Origin: Alistipes sp.
GTDB taxonomy: Bacteria; Bacteroidota; Bacteroidia; Bacteroidales; Rikenellaceae
Reading direction: 5' to 3'
NCBI GenBank assembly: GCA_020026335.1
Contig: JAHHQO010000002.1
Span: forward strand, 157,087 to 221,086
DNA: 64,000 nucleotides
Under the pieces are notes generated by a model. It saw only the letters and a list, made by a program, of their open reading frames with translations. It ran no database searches and was not told the DNA's origin. The translations under genes were made by a program, and so were the position numbers. Shown piece after piece: positions 23,896 to 32,547 of this stretch. Positions within the stretch are counted from its first letter, which is position 1, and every line of letters starts with the position of its first letter.

Positions 23896-25503
23896 TTATT
23901 CCATTCCACAAACAGCATTATAGACCCACTGCGAATACTCCGTCTCGCGCAACGTGTCGCCCCAAGCCACGGGGCGAACACCCTTCCAGCGTTCATTGAG
24001 GAAACTTCGGAGGTCTTCCTGTGCGTTATGTTCGCAACCGAGGGCTTCACCCATGATTCCGGCAGCACGGCAGGCGCACATCTCCGCCTGACAGGTACCC
24101 ATACCCAGACGGGTACGCTTGCGGAGGTCGATCAGCGAATGAACGTGCAACTCCTTGACGGCGTAGTTGATTTCGCCGACCGTCACGCCCTCGCACTCAC
24201 ACACCAGACTGGTGTCCAAGTCGTTGCGTGCGTCAATCATCGAAGCGCGCTCGCCGTGGCGATAGAACTCCGTGGCCTCCACGTGGGGTTTCATGTCGTG
24301 GTGGCGTGCCGTGGACTTCACCTCCTCCTCACGCGAACCGGGCAGAGGTTCGGTCATCGTGACGCACTTCTTGTCAACGCCCAGCTTGCGGCAGGCGAGG
24401 TCGGTTGCCCACTCCGCCATCAGACGGTAGGTCATCAGCTTACCGCCCGCGATGGTGGCGAAGCCCTCAACACCGTCACGTGCGGCGTGGTCCATGAGGA
24501 CGATACCGCGGCTGATGTTTCGACCCGAGGGGTCGTTGTCGACAGCCACGAGAGGACGCACACCGGCGTAGGCTCTCAAGATACGTGTTGTCCCCAGCGC
24601 AGGTGCAAGTTTCATACCCTCACCCAGCAGGAGATCGACCTCATCGGCAGTCACCGAGAGGTTGTCGCACTCCTCGAAAGGCACGCGGCTCGATGTGGTA
24701 CCGATGACACAGACCGTATCACCCGGCACGAGAATATCGGCATTGGCGGGTTTGCGACAACGGTTCAGCACCATGTTATTGACACGGTGGCCGAAAATCA
24801 GCAGCGAACCCTTTGCCGGGAACATATCGACACGTACACCCACCTTGGCGGCGATGCCGTGTCCCCAAATACCGCCGGCATTGATGGTCAGCGGTGCATA
24901 GAAATTCTCGGTTTGATGCGTGCGGTGGTTGAAGACGGTTACACCGACAACGCGCTGTCCGTCACGAATCAGCCCCACCACCTCGCTGTAAGTTCTCACC
25001 ACGGCACCGTGCTCGCGTGCATCGATGACGTTGGCGGTCGACAAACGGAAAGGGTCAATCGAACCGTCGGGGACACGCACAGCTCCGATAAGTGTGGGAT
25101 TGACCGAAGGTTCCAATCTTCGAGCCTCGCGGGGGTCAATCACATCGGCACGTATGCCGGCTTCGAGGCAGGCCTCGACAAAGGTCTTCTGATAGTTGAT
25201 GTCGTCCTCGGGCAACGAGATAAAGAGTCCGTCATGCTCCTCGACACAATGATGAGCCACACGGCGCAGAATCATATTCTCTTTGATGCACTCCGAAGCC
25301 GACTCCGCATCGGTCACCGCATAGCGGGCACCACTGTGCAGCAGACCGTGGTTGCGTCCCGTTGCTCCCGTGGCGAAATCGAATCGCTCCAGCAGAAGAA
25401 CCTTCAATCCGCGAAGCGCGCAATCGCGGGCGGTACCGACACCGGTGATGCCGCCACCAACGATAATCACATCAAATTCATTCTCCTTTCGAATTGGTTT
25501 CAT
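23896..25503 (-). CDS. glpA: Anaerobic glycerol-3-phosphate dehydrogenase subunit A
   Basis: A 535-residue catalytic subunit from the MKPIRKEN start; a frame to 25617 runs through the promoter and is rejected. The FAD motif is VIIVGGGITGVGTARDCALRG at about 12-32, followed by GRNHGLLHSGARYA. The C-terminal [2Fe-2S]-binding region has CECEGVTVGEINYAV and GTCQAEMCACRAAGIM, the BFD-like part that distinguishes GlpA from aerobic GlpD. It is first gene of the operon, downstream of a dense regulatory region shared with the divergent DeoR-type regulator. Confidence 0.93.
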   Translation of the reverse strand: MKPIRKENEFDVIIVGGGITGVGTARDCALRGLKVLLLERFDFATGATGRNHGLLHSGARYAVTDAESASECIKENMILRRVAHHCVEEHDGLFISLPEDDINYQKTFVEACLEAGIRADVIDPREARRLEPSVNPTLIGAVRVPDGSIDPFRLSTANVIDAREHGAVVRTYSEVVGLIRDGQRVVGVTVFNHRTHQTENFYAPLTINAGGIWGHGIAAKVGVRVDMFPAKGSLLIFGHRVNNMVLNRCRKPANADILVPGDTVCVIGTTSSRVPFEECDNLSVTADEVDLLLGEGMKLAPALGTTRILRAYAGVRPLVAVDNDPSGRNISRGIVLMDHAARDGVEGFATIAGGKLMTYRLMAEWATDLACRKLGVDKKCVTMTEPLPGSREEEVKSTARHHDMKPHVEATEFYRHGERASMIDARNDLDTSLVCECEGVTVGEINYAVKELHVHSLIDLRKRTRLGMGTCQAEMCACRAAGIMGEALGCEHNAQEDLRSFLNERWKGVRPVAWGDTLRETEYSQWVYNAVCGME

Positions 25504-25531
25504 TTCCGTTTGTTTATAACTTTTGCAGTCC

Positions 25532-25560
25532 AAATATTGTCGTTTCGGAGGACAATATTT
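25532..25560. promoter_or_regulatory. Inverted repeat over the glpA promoter (candidate operator)
   Basis: AAATATTGTC and GACAATATTT form a perfect 10-bp inverted repeat separated by 9 bp. On the minus strand its proximal half overlaps a near-consensus -7 box (AATATTTG) 30 nt before the glpA start. This is the expected place for a repressor, most simply the adjacent DeoR-type protein. Confidence 0.65.
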
Positions 25561-25581
25561 CACTATGAAAATACATTGTTG

Positions 25582-25611
25582 TTTTATTTCGAAATAAAAG
25601 TATATACTTTT
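25582..25611. repeat. Two overlapping perfect palindromes upstream of glpA
   Basis: TTTTATTTCGAAATAAAA (25582-25599) and AAAAGTATATACTTTT (25596-25611) are perfect palindromes sharing 4 bp. They lie upstream of the putative operator, so they may bind an activator. The remaining 25612-25829 shows no gene. Confidence 0.7.
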
Positions 25612-25829
25612 TCTCAAATAGCGAAACTTTTTCGAAGAAATTTTGCTTCATAATGCAAACTTCAGCTCCAAAAGGAAAATTTAAAGGCTAAAACGATAGT
25701 TGATAATAAATTTTAAAAACAAACTTACGAAAAAACATTTCGTTTCACCTGCATTTTTTCGCCCGAAAATTTAGAGAGTTGACAAATAATGTGTACATTG
25801 CAATGTCTATAACCCTACACTATTATATT

Positions 25830-26603
25830 ATGACTAAAGAAGAGAGACACACGCTAATATTAAATCTGCTCGAACAGAAAAGTTCCATTCTGGTTACAGA
25901 TTTGGCCGACAGCCTCAACGTGTCGTCAGTGACCATACGCAAAGACCTCACCGAGTTGGAGCGCGCCAAGAAGCTCTACCGCACCCACGGCAAAGCGATA
26001 CTCATCGACCCCTATATTAATAACCGCAACGTGAGCGAGAAGGAGAAATTCTTCGCCAAGGAGAAGGATCTCATCGGCAACTGCGCAGCGGCACTCATCA
26101 CCCCCAAGGATTCGATTATCATCGCTTCGGGTACAACGCTCCACGCCCTGGCTCGCTGTATCCACGCCACCGACAAGCTCACCGTCATCACCGCATCGCT
26201 CGAAGTGGCGAACACGTTGAGCAACGACCGCAACATCGACATCATTCTCCTAGGCGGTGTCGTGCGTCACAGCAGCCGTTCGGTAGTGGGCAAGTACGCA
26301 GAGCAGGCACTCACCGACTTCTCGTGCAGCAAACTCTTTATCGGAGTCGATGGCATCGACCTCGATTTCGGCATCACCACCACCAACATGATGGAGGCAA
26401 GTCTCAACCGTGTGATGATTGAGGCGGCACAGAAAACCATCGTTTTGGCAGACTCCTCGAAGTTCGGTCGTCGCGGATTCAGCAAAATTGCCGACATGGA
26501 GGAGGTCAATCACATCATCACCGACTCGCACATCTCGCCGCTCATTGCCGCACAGATTGAAGACATGGGCATCGAGCTGACCATCGTCGATGTTCCCGAA
26601 TAG
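25830..26603 (+). CDS. DeoR family transcriptional regulator (GlpR-like)
   Basis: A 257-residue regulator from the MTKEERHT start; the frame from 25779 includes upstream non-coding sequence. The N-terminal DeoR helix-turn-helix is visible (LADSLNVSSVTIRKDLTELERAKKLYRTHGKA, about 22-53), followed by the C-terminal sugar-phosphate-sensing domain (ASGTTLHALARC, LLGGVVRHSSRS, SKLFIGVDGIDLDFGITT). Such proteins typically repress until a phosphorylated sugar or glycerol-3-phosphate binds. It is divergent from glpABC-glpT-glpQ-porin, so control of that operon in response to G3P is the natural inference. It is closed by the terminator at 26669. Confidence 0.85.
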   Translation: MTKEERHTLILNLLEQKSSILVTDLADSLNVSSVTIRKDLTELERAKKLYRTHGKAILIDPYINNRNVSEKEKFFAKEKDLIGNCAAALITPKDSIIIASGTTLHALARCIHATDKLTVITASLEVANTLSNDRNIDIILLGGVVRHSSRSVVGKYAEQALTDFSCSKLFIGVDGIDLDFGITTTNMMEASLNRVMIEAAQKTIVLADSSKFGRRGFSKIADMEEVNHIITDSHISPLIAAQIEDMGIELTIVDVPE

Positions 26604-26668
26604 CAGGGGGACATCTGTCCGACTCCATACCTATATATATTGTTAGCGCGGAAGTTCTCAACCTATAC

Positions 26669-26720
26669 GAAAAGCGCAAGGCAACGGGACGAACCTCGTG
26701 CCTTGCGCTTCTCTTTTTTT
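26669..26720 (+). terminator. Terminator of the DeoR-type regulator gene
   Basis: GAAAAGCGCAAGGCA pairs with TGCCTTGCGCTTCTC followed by seven T. Confidence 0.75.
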
Positions 26721-26787
26721 GTTCGACATTGAGCGAGCGTGGCAAAAAAAAGCAGTTCTCAAAACAGGAAGTTTTCCATCCCCCCTC

Positions 26788-26829
26788 AAAAAAAACAGAA
26801 AGAGCCGCCCCGTAAGGGACGACTCCTTT
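26788..26829 (-). terminator. Terminator of the iron-sulfur membrane protein gene
   Basis: On the minus strand AAAGGAGTCGTCCC and GGGGCGGCTCTTT form a stem around TTAC with a T run downstream. It lies 50-90 nt after the gene at 26876. Confidence 0.5.
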
Positions 26830-26875
26830 CCGAACAATCAAAAATTCAAATCAAAAAAATCCTATCTTCCTTCTA

Positions 26876-27502
26876 TTATTTTGTCATTGTAATCGAGTTT
26901 TTGGGACACTTGGGAATGCAAACACCGCACTTGATACAGTCGGGGTCCATCATTCCTGCCACGACACTCTTGTCTTCGTAAGGCTTCAGCTGCATGGGGC
27001 AGACCTTGGCACATTTGCGACACAGCACGCAGGAATCAGAAACGTGGATATTTTCGAACGAAGGTTTCGCCTTTCGGGGCGCAACCCATGCAGAAAGCGA
27101 ACCCATCGGGCAGAAAGTGCACCATGCACGGGGCGAATAGAGGTAGCCCAGCACGATACCCACGATGGTGGTCACGAAAATGATGTTCCAGAACACACCG
27201 CCCATCTTCGCCCAGTCGCCCCACGCCAGATACATCTGCACGCCGAACATGGTGAAAATGAACAGCACCATGAAGATACGGAACTGCACCTTGCGCAGAA
27301 ACGAAGGTATGGTTTTCTTGCGTGATATTTTCGAAATCAGACGGTCGTAGAAGCTGCCGCGCGGACAGAAATTACCGCACCAGTAACGGCCTTTGTAGAC
27401 AGACACCGCCACGGGTGCAATCATACAAATGAAGGCGAGCCACCCCACCACGGGGAAGAAAAACGCCACGACCAGATAGACAAGAAGTATCGAATAAAGC
27501 AT
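26876..27502 (-). CDS. Membrane 4Fe-4S protein (NapH/NosR/CcoG-like)
   Basis: A 208-residue protein with two hydrophobic segments at the N-terminus (residues 1-35) and two more at about 72-120. Two CxxxCP motifs (CGNFCPRGS at about 42-50, CTFCPMGS at about 128-135) are of the type found in NapH/NosR membrane iron-sulfur proteins. Two classical ferredoxin clusters follow (CVLCRKCAKVCP and CIKCGVCIPKCP). It probably carries electrons at the inner membrane. No reductase partner is adjacent, so the pathway is unknown. It is monocistronic with its own promoter box. Confidence 0.82.
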   Translation of the reverse strand: MLYSILLVYLVVAFFFPVVGWLAFICMIAPVAVSVYKGRYWCGNFCPRGSFYDRLISKISRKKTIPSFLRKVQFRIFMVLFIFTMFGVQMYLAWGDWAKMGGVFWNIIFVTTIVGIVLGYLYSPRAWCTFCPMGSLSAWVAPRKAKPSFENIHVSDSCVLCRKCAKVCPMQLKPYEDKSVVAGMMDPDCIKCGVCIPKCPKNSITMTK

Positions 27503-27525
27503 AATGTAAGTGTGTTATTTTTCGG

Positions 27526-27533
27526 CAAATATA
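27526..27533 (-). promoter_or_regulatory. -7 box of the iron-sulfur membrane protein gene
   Basis: The minus strand reads TATATTTG, a TAnnTTTG match 23 nt before the start codon. Confidence 0.45.
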
Positions 27534-27652
27534 GTGCATCTCTTTTCACCTTACAAGCCCCTCGCCCCACATCGGGAACAACTGTCAATCAAAGGGGAGA
27601 AATTGCAGTCTGCCACCGCTGTGTCACCCTCGTCTTCCCCACTCGTGCGCAT

Positions 27653-27696
27653 AAAAAAGAAGAGGTGACCATCCTTTTCGGGAGGGTCACCTCTTC
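27653..27696 (-). terminator. Terminator of panB
   Basis: GAAGAGGTGACC pairs with GGTCACCTCTTC; on the minus strand a run of six T follows. It begins about 37 nt after panB ends. Confidence 0.8.
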
Positions 27697-27732
27697 ATCG
27701 TTTTCCGCGCCACGGGCGTGGCACACACTATA

Positions 27733-28548
27733 TTAATAACACTCGTTCTCGTTGGGGAAGTCGCCTGACTTCACATCGTCGATGTAGTGCTCCACGGCCT
27801 CGGTCATGATGGTGTGAAGGTCGGCATAGCGGCGCAGGAACTTGGGCGAGAAGCCCTTGTTGATGCCCAGCATATCGTGAACGACCAGCACCTGACCATC
27901 GGTACCTGCACCTGCACCGATACCAATCACCGGCACGGGAACCTCCTTGGTGACACGTGTAGCCAGAGCCGAAGGAATCTTCTCGAGCACGATACCGAAG
28001 CAACCTGCATCGCTCAACAGCTGTGCATCGTGAATCAGCTTGTCGGCCTCGGCATCGCCCTTGGCTCTCACGCCATAGGTGCCGAACTTGTGAATGGACT
28101 GGGGAGTGAGTCCGAGGTGACCCATCACGGGGATACCCGCAGCAGTAATCATCTTGATGGACTCCAGCACCTCGATGCCACCCTCCAGCTTCACGCCGTC
28201 GGCCTCGGTCTCCTTCATGATACGCACAGCCGATGCCAAAGCCAGCTTCGGGTCGCCCTGATAGCTGCCGAAAGGCATATCGACCACCACAAAGGCACGT
28301 TTCACGGCACGAGTGACACAACGGCCGTGGTAAATCATCATATCGAGAGTGATGGGGAGTGTAGTCTCATAACCTGCCATGACATTGGCAGCAGAATCTC
28401 CGACAAGAATAATGTCGATACCTGCGGCATCGACAATTTTTGCCATCGAGAAATCATAAGAAGTTATCATCGAAATCTTCTCACCATTCTGCTTCATCTC
28501 CGCAAGACGAGATGTCGTTACGGGTCTTACAGTACTTTCTACTGACAT
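27733..28548 (-). CDS. panB: Ketopantoate hydroxymethyltransferase
   Basis: A 271-residue cytoplasmic enzyme of pantothenate (coenzyme A) synthesis, adding a hydroxymethyl group from methylene-tetrahydrofolate to 2-oxoisovalerate. The family blocks are MITSYDFSMAKIVDAAGIDIILVGDS at about 27-52, the metal-binding Asp, VKLEGG at about 118-123, GIPVMGHLGLTPQ and the final VIGIGAGAGTDGQVLV. Length is normal for PanB (about 265-280). No other pan genes adjoin it. A TAnnTTTG box lies 28 nt upstream. Confidence 0.95.
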   Translation of the reverse strand: MSVESTVRPVTTSRLAEMKQNGEKISMITSYDFSMAKIVDAAGIDIILVGDSAANVMAGYETTLPITLDMMIYHGRCVTRAVKRAFVVVDMPFGSYQGDPKLALASAVRIMKETEADGVKLEGGIEVLESIKMITAAGIPVMGHLGLTPQSIHKFGTYGVRAKGDAEADKLIHDAQLLSDAGCFGIVLEKIPSALATRVTKEVPVPVIGIGAGAGTDGQVLVVHDMLGINKGFSPKFLRRYADLHTIMTEAVEHYIDDVKSGDFPNENECY

Positions 28549-28575
28549 TTTTTGTTGTTTTTCTGTTTAGCGGCA

Positions 28576-28583
28576 CAAACATA
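28576..28583 (-). promoter_or_regulatory. -7 box of panB
   Basis: The minus strand reads TATGTTTG, matching TAnnTTTG. Confidence 0.5.
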
Positions 28584-28784
28584 CATAAAAAAAACGGGGC
28601 GGCGAAATTTATTAAGTTTCAACTCTCCATCTCGCCCGACCCGCAGATTTTCAGACCGCTGTAAATCTGTTATTTCACTGGCAAATCATCTTCTCGGCAA
28701 TAGCTTTCTTCTCGCGGTCTTTTCACATATCTATAATTTTTCGACCGCGACTTGACCGATTCTCTGCCACGATGCACAATCCTT

Positions 28785-29321
28785 CTATTTGCGCAACAGG
28801 AAGTCGCGGTAGAACGACCACAGCACCACGCCGCCCGACACCGACACGTTAATCGAGTGCTTGGTACCTGCCTGCGGAATCTCTATCGCACCGTCCGACA
28901 TATCCACAATGTCCTGCGCCACGCCCAGCACCTCGTTACCGAAGACCAGCGCATAGCGTTTGTCGGCCTCGCTCTCGAAATGCTGCAACATGTTTGCCCC
29001 CTCGACCTGCTCGATGGAGAGAATGGTGTAGCCCTCGGCCTTGAGCTGCTCGACACACTCGTTGGTCGTGGCGTAATACTTCCACTCCACGGTCATCTCA
29101 GCACCCAACGCCGTCTTGTGAATGTCGCGGTTGGGCGGTGTGGCGGTGATGCCGCACAGCAGGATACGCTCCACGGCAAAAGCATCGGCGGTGCGGAAAA
29201 AAGCACCCACATTTTGCAGCGAACGAACATTGTCCAGCACCACGGTGACAGGCATTTTCTCTACATGGGCATACTCCTCCGCCGTGGGACGGTGTAACTC
29301 TTCATTGGTTATCTTGCGCAT
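28785..29321 (-). CDS. TrmH/SpoU family RNA 2'-O-methyltransferase
   Basis: A 178-residue SPOUT-fold protein with the three family motifs. Motif 1 is LDNVRSLQNVGAFFRTADAF at about 29-48, with the catalytic Arg and Asn. Motif 2 is LVFGNEVLGV at about 124-133. Motif 3 is EIPQAGTKHSINVSVSGGVVLWSF at about 146-169. It methylates a ribose in tRNA or rRNA using S-adenosylmethionine; the position is not predictable. It lacks the N-terminal substrate-binding domain of RlmB. It is divergent from the outer-membrane protein gene at 29413. An inverted repeat CGCGGTC/GACCGCG at about 28717-28750 may end its transcript. Confidence 0.85.
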   Translation of the reverse strand: MRKITNEELHRPTAEEYAHVEKMPVTVVLDNVRSLQNVGAFFRTADAFAVERILLCGITATPPNRDIHKTALGAEMTVEWKYYATTNECVEQLKAEGYTILSIEQVEGANMLQHFESEADKRYALVFGNEVLGVAQDIVDMSDGAIEIPQAGTKHSINVSVSGGVVLWSFYRDFLLRK

Positions 29322-29379
29322 AATCTTTTATCTGTTGGTTATTTCGGGTCAAAATTAAGCAAATAAAAAATATTTTACG

Positions 29380-29387
29380 TATTTTTG
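29380..29387 (+). promoter_or_regulatory. -7 box of the OMP-glnS operon
   Basis: TATTTTTG matches TAnnTTTG 25 nt before the start codon at 29413. Confidence 0.5.
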
Positions 29388-29412
29388 TGAGTTCAAAACC
29401 GCAAATAATACT

Positions 29413-30492
29413 ATGTCTTTTAAAAAGATTATCCTGCTTGCCGCCGTTGTGTGTGTGGCAATCAGCGCACAAGCGCAGAAAATTATTGTAGGTGCCGACT
29501 TCTCGACACGTTTCGACAACCGCGAGTATGCCAATAACGACTTCAACGAGTCTCAGACACTCTTCAGCGCACGTCTGACCCCCATGGTAGGTGTGCAGTG
29601 GCAACAGAAAAACCGCTTGGTTTTCGGTGTCGACCTCTTGCAGAACTTTGGTGACGACACGGAATTCCTTTCGAAGGTACGCCCCGTGATGTACTACCAG
29701 TTCAACACCAAGAATGTTCAGGCCAATGCCGGTATCTTCGACCGCAAGGCACTGATGGGCTCCTACGGTGCGGCTTTCTTCAGCGACTCGGTAGCCTACT
29801 ACCACAACCGCATCTCGGGTTTCATGGGTCAGTATAAATCGACCGAGCGTCGCAACACCTACGCCGAGATTGCCATCGATTGGGAGGGTATGTATTCCCA
29901 CGAGTCGAGAGAGATGTTCCGCATCATATCGGCAGGACGATACACCATCGACAAGGGTTTCTACATGGGTTACGCCTTCTCGATGTTCCACTTCGCAGGT
30001 AGAAAAGACAACGAAAATGTGACCGACAATCTGCTGGTCAATCCCTATATCGGTTGGGAGTTCAACGCCTACTTCGACTTCGACATCCGCACCGGTCTGC
30101 TGTTCGCCCCCCAGAGAGGCCGCAGCGTAGACCACGAATGGAAGAAGCCCGCCGGATGTCAGATTGACTTCCGCATGACCAAATGGGGTGTGGTATTGGA
30201 GAACAACCTCTACCTGGGCAAGAACCTCCAGCCCCTGCGCCACTTCATCGCCGATGAGGGTTTGCAGCTGACCTATGGTCAGGACGGTCTCTACGCCGGC
30301 GAGTCGTTCTACTCGACCACCGAGCACATCTACAATCGCACGTTTGTGGGCTACGACCGCAAATTCTTCAAAGGCACAATGGCTGTCGAGGCAGGTATGA
30401 TTTTCCACTACGACGGTACAGGTCTCGGCACACAGCAGATGGTCAAGCTCTCGGTCAATATCGAGAAGCTCTTCAAGATTGGTAAGAAATAA
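29413..30492 (+). CDS. Outer-membrane beta-barrel protein, hypothetical
   Basis: A 359-residue protein with a signal peptide (MSFKKIILLAAVV...AQAQ). Many short amphipathic strands rich in Tyr, Phe and Trp follow (GVQWQQKNRLVFGVDLLQNF, VRPVMYYQFNTKN, GYAFSMFHFAG, VEAGMIFHYDG). It looks like a Bacteroidetes outer-membrane barrel, but I do not recognise a defined family and it lacks the TonB plug. It is separated from glnS by only 18 nt, so the two are probably co-transcribed, with no obvious functional link. Confidence 0.7.
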   Translation: MSFKKIILLAAVVCVAISAQAQKIIVGADFSTRFDNREYANNDFNESQTLFSARLTPMVGVQWQQKNRLVFGVDLLQNFGDDTEFLSKVRPVMYYQFNTKNVQANAGIFDRKALMGSYGAAFFSDSVAYYHNRISGFMGQYKSTERRNTYAEIAIDWEGMYSHESREMFRIISAGRYTIDKGFYMGYAFSMFHFAGRKDNENVTDNLLVNPYIGWEFNAYFDFDIRTGLLFAPQRGRSVDHEWKKPAGCQIDFRMTKWGVVLENNLYLGKNLQPLRHFIADEGLQLTYGQDGLYAGESFYSTTEHIYNRTFVGYDRKFFKGTMAVEAGMIFHYDGTGLGTQQMVKLSVNIEKLFKIGKK

Positions 30493-30510
30493 AGCAAAAA
30501 CATATACATT

Positions 30511-32187
30511 ATGGCAAACGAAAATAACGAAACACGAGAGAAGTCATTGAACTTCCTCGAAGAGATTATCGAAGCGTCTATCGCCAATGGCGAACCCCGT
30601 GTACAGACCCGCTTCCCGCCCGAGCCCAACGGCTATCTCCACATCGGTCATGCAAAGAGTATTTGCATCAACTTCGGTCTGGCGAAGAAGTACGGCGGCA
30701 AGTGTAACCTGCGTTTCGACGACACCAACCCCGTGAAGGAGGACACCGAGTATGTAGACTCCATCAAGAAGGATATTCACTGGTTGGGTTTCGACTGGGC
30801 ACAGGAGCGTTATGCTTCGGACTACTTCGACCAGCTCTATGAGTGGGCCATCGTGATGATCAAGAAGGGTCTGGCATACGTCGATGACCAGACTCAGGAG
30901 CAGATTCGCGAGAACCGCGGTACCGTGTCGGTTCCCGGTACACCCTCGCCCTGGAGAGACCGCTCCGTGGAGGAGAACCTCGACCTCTTCGTACGTATGA
31001 AGAACGGCGAATTTGCAGACGGAGAGAAGGTACTCCGTGCCAAGATTGACATGGCACACCCCAATATGCTTTTCCGTGACCCCATCATGTATCGTATCAT
31101 TCATGCCGAGCATCACCGCACCGGCAACAAGTGGTGCATCTACCCCATGTACGACTACGCACACGGTCAGAGCGACTCGATTGAGAAGATTACCCACTCG
31201 ATTTGTACATTGGAGTTCGACGTTCACCGTCCCCTCTACGACTGGTTCATCAAGGCGTTGGACATCTATCCCTCGCACCAGTATGAGTTCGCCCGCCTGA
31301 ACCTCACCTACACCATGATGTCGAAGCGTAAGCTGCTGAAACTCGTGCAGGAGGGTGCCGTAATGGGCTGGGACGACCCCCGTATGCCGACCATCTGCGC
31401 ACTGCGCCGTAAGGGCTACACCCCCGCATCGGTACGTAACTTCGCAGAGATGGTGGGTGTTGCCAAGCGTGACAACATCATCGACCTCGGCAAGTTGGAG
31501 TTCTGCGTAAGAGAGGATTTGAACAAGGTGGCAGAGCGTCGTATGGCGGTTCTCGATCCCCTGAAGGTGGTGATTACCAACTACGAGGAGGGCAAGACCG
31601 AGATGTTCGAGGCCATCAACAACCCCGAGAACGAGGCTGCAGGCACACGTCAGATTCCCTTCTCGAAGGTTATCTACATCGACAGAAACGACTTCATGGA
31701 GGAGCCTCCCAAGAAGTTCTTCCGTCTGCGTCCGGGTGGCGAGGTTCGTCTGCGCTACGCCTACCTCATCAAGTGTGAGGAGGTCATCAAGGACGCCGAG
31801 GGCAACATCACCGAGTTGCGTTGTACCTACGACCCCATGTCGGGCAACGGTTCTTCGTCGGACGGTCGTCGCGTGAAGGGCGTTATCCACTGGGTATCGG
31901 CAAAGGATGCCGTAGAGGCAGAGGTTCGTCTGTTCAACCCCCTGTTCACCAAGGAGAACCCCGACGATTGCGAGGAGGGTCAGACTTGGGAGGACAACCT
32001 CAACCCCGAATCGATGGTCAAAATCAAGGGTTACCTCGAGCCTTCGCTCAAGGAGATTCCCGTGGGTCAGGCCGTGCAGTTCGAGCGCGTGGGCTACTTC
32101 TGCCCCGATACCGATTCGACCCCCGAACATCTGGTATTCAACCGCACCGTCACCCTCAAAGACTCGTGGGCTAAAATCAACAAGTAG
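30511..32187 (+). CDS. glnS: Glutaminyl-tRNA synthetase
   Basis: A 558-residue class I aminoacyl-tRNA synthetase. The HIGH motif is in PPEPNGYLHIGHAKSI at about 36-51, and the KMSKS-like loop is MMSKRKLL at about 269-276. Other GlnRS features are LRFDDTNPVKED, GTPSPWRDRSVEENL and the C-terminal anticodon-binding barrels. It attaches Gln to tRNA(Gln) in the cytoplasm. Length is normal for bacterial GlnRS. It is transcribed after the outer-membrane protein gene and ends at a strong terminator. Confidence 0.96.
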   Translation: MANENNETREKSLNFLEEIIEASIANGEPRVQTRFPPEPNGYLHIGHAKSICINFGLAKKYGGKCNLRFDDTNPVKEDTEYVDSIKKDIHWLGFDWAQERYASDYFDQLYEWAIVMIKKGLAYVDDQTQEQIRENRGTVSVPGTPSPWRDRSVEENLDLFVRMKNGEFADGEKVLRAKIDMAHPNMLFRDPIMYRIIHAEHHRTGNKWCIYPMYDYAHGQSDSIEKITHSICTLEFDVHRPLYDWFIKALDIYPSHQYEFARLNLTYTMMSKRKLLKLVQEGAVMGWDDPRMPTICALRRKGYTPASVRNFAEMVGVAKRDNIIDLGKLEFCVREDLNKVAERRMAVLDPLKVVITNYEEGKTEMFEAINNPENEAAGTRQIPFSKVIYIDRNDFMEEPPKKFFRLRPGGEVRLRYAYLIKCEEVIKDAEGNITELRCTYDPMSGNGSSSDGRRVKGVIHWVSAKDAVEAEVRLFNPLFTKENPDDCEEGQTWEDNLNPESMVKIKGYLEPSLKEIPVGQAVQFERVGYFCPDTDSTPEHLVFNRTVTLKDSWAKINK

Positions 32188-32209
32188 GAAATCATCTACT
32201 CCATATCCG

Positions 32210-32239
32210 ACCGGATGCCTTTGGGCGTCCGGTTTTTTT
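32210..32239 (+). terminator. Terminator of glnS
   Basis: ACCGGATGCC and GGCGTCCGGT form a stem around TTTG followed by seven T, 23 nt after the stop. The following 32240-32490 shows no gene I can support. Confidence 0.85.
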
Positions 32240-32491
32240 ATGGGCATAGCCCGGACTCGGACGGAGGAGGATATATGTTTGCATGGCGGGGACAGCCCCC
32301 AACCATACATTTGGGAGAGAGGATTATCGGCAGGCTGTTTTTGGAGCGTAATGGCCGCAGATTTCACCCGAAATAATCGCCAAAGGCAAGTCCTCAACAA
32401 GGAGGGAAAGTGTATCAAAACGCGCAAAAGGCAGGTGCAGGCGCAGCGTCTCGACTCGCCCACCCTCTTTCCAACCTTTCCGACAGGGCAC

Positions 32492-32530
32492 AAAAAAAAA
32501 GGACGGTCTGCATTGACAGACCGTCCTTTT
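32492..32530 (-). terminator. Terminator of the thiamine receptor/PnuC operon
   Basis: AAAAGGACGGTCTG pairs with CAGACCGTCCTTTT around a 6-nt loop, with a long T run on the minus strand just after pnuC. Confidence 0.88.
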
Positions 32531-32547
32531 AATATACGGACAGGAAT

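Noticed and set aside
24028..25653. Plus-strand ORF (541 codons)
   Set aside because: Antisense to glpA, which carries FAD and [2Fe-2S] motifs.
30544..32493. Long minus-strand ORF (649 codons)
   Set aside because: Antisense to glnS, whose HIGH and MSKRK motifs are intact; the antisense product has no recognisable features.
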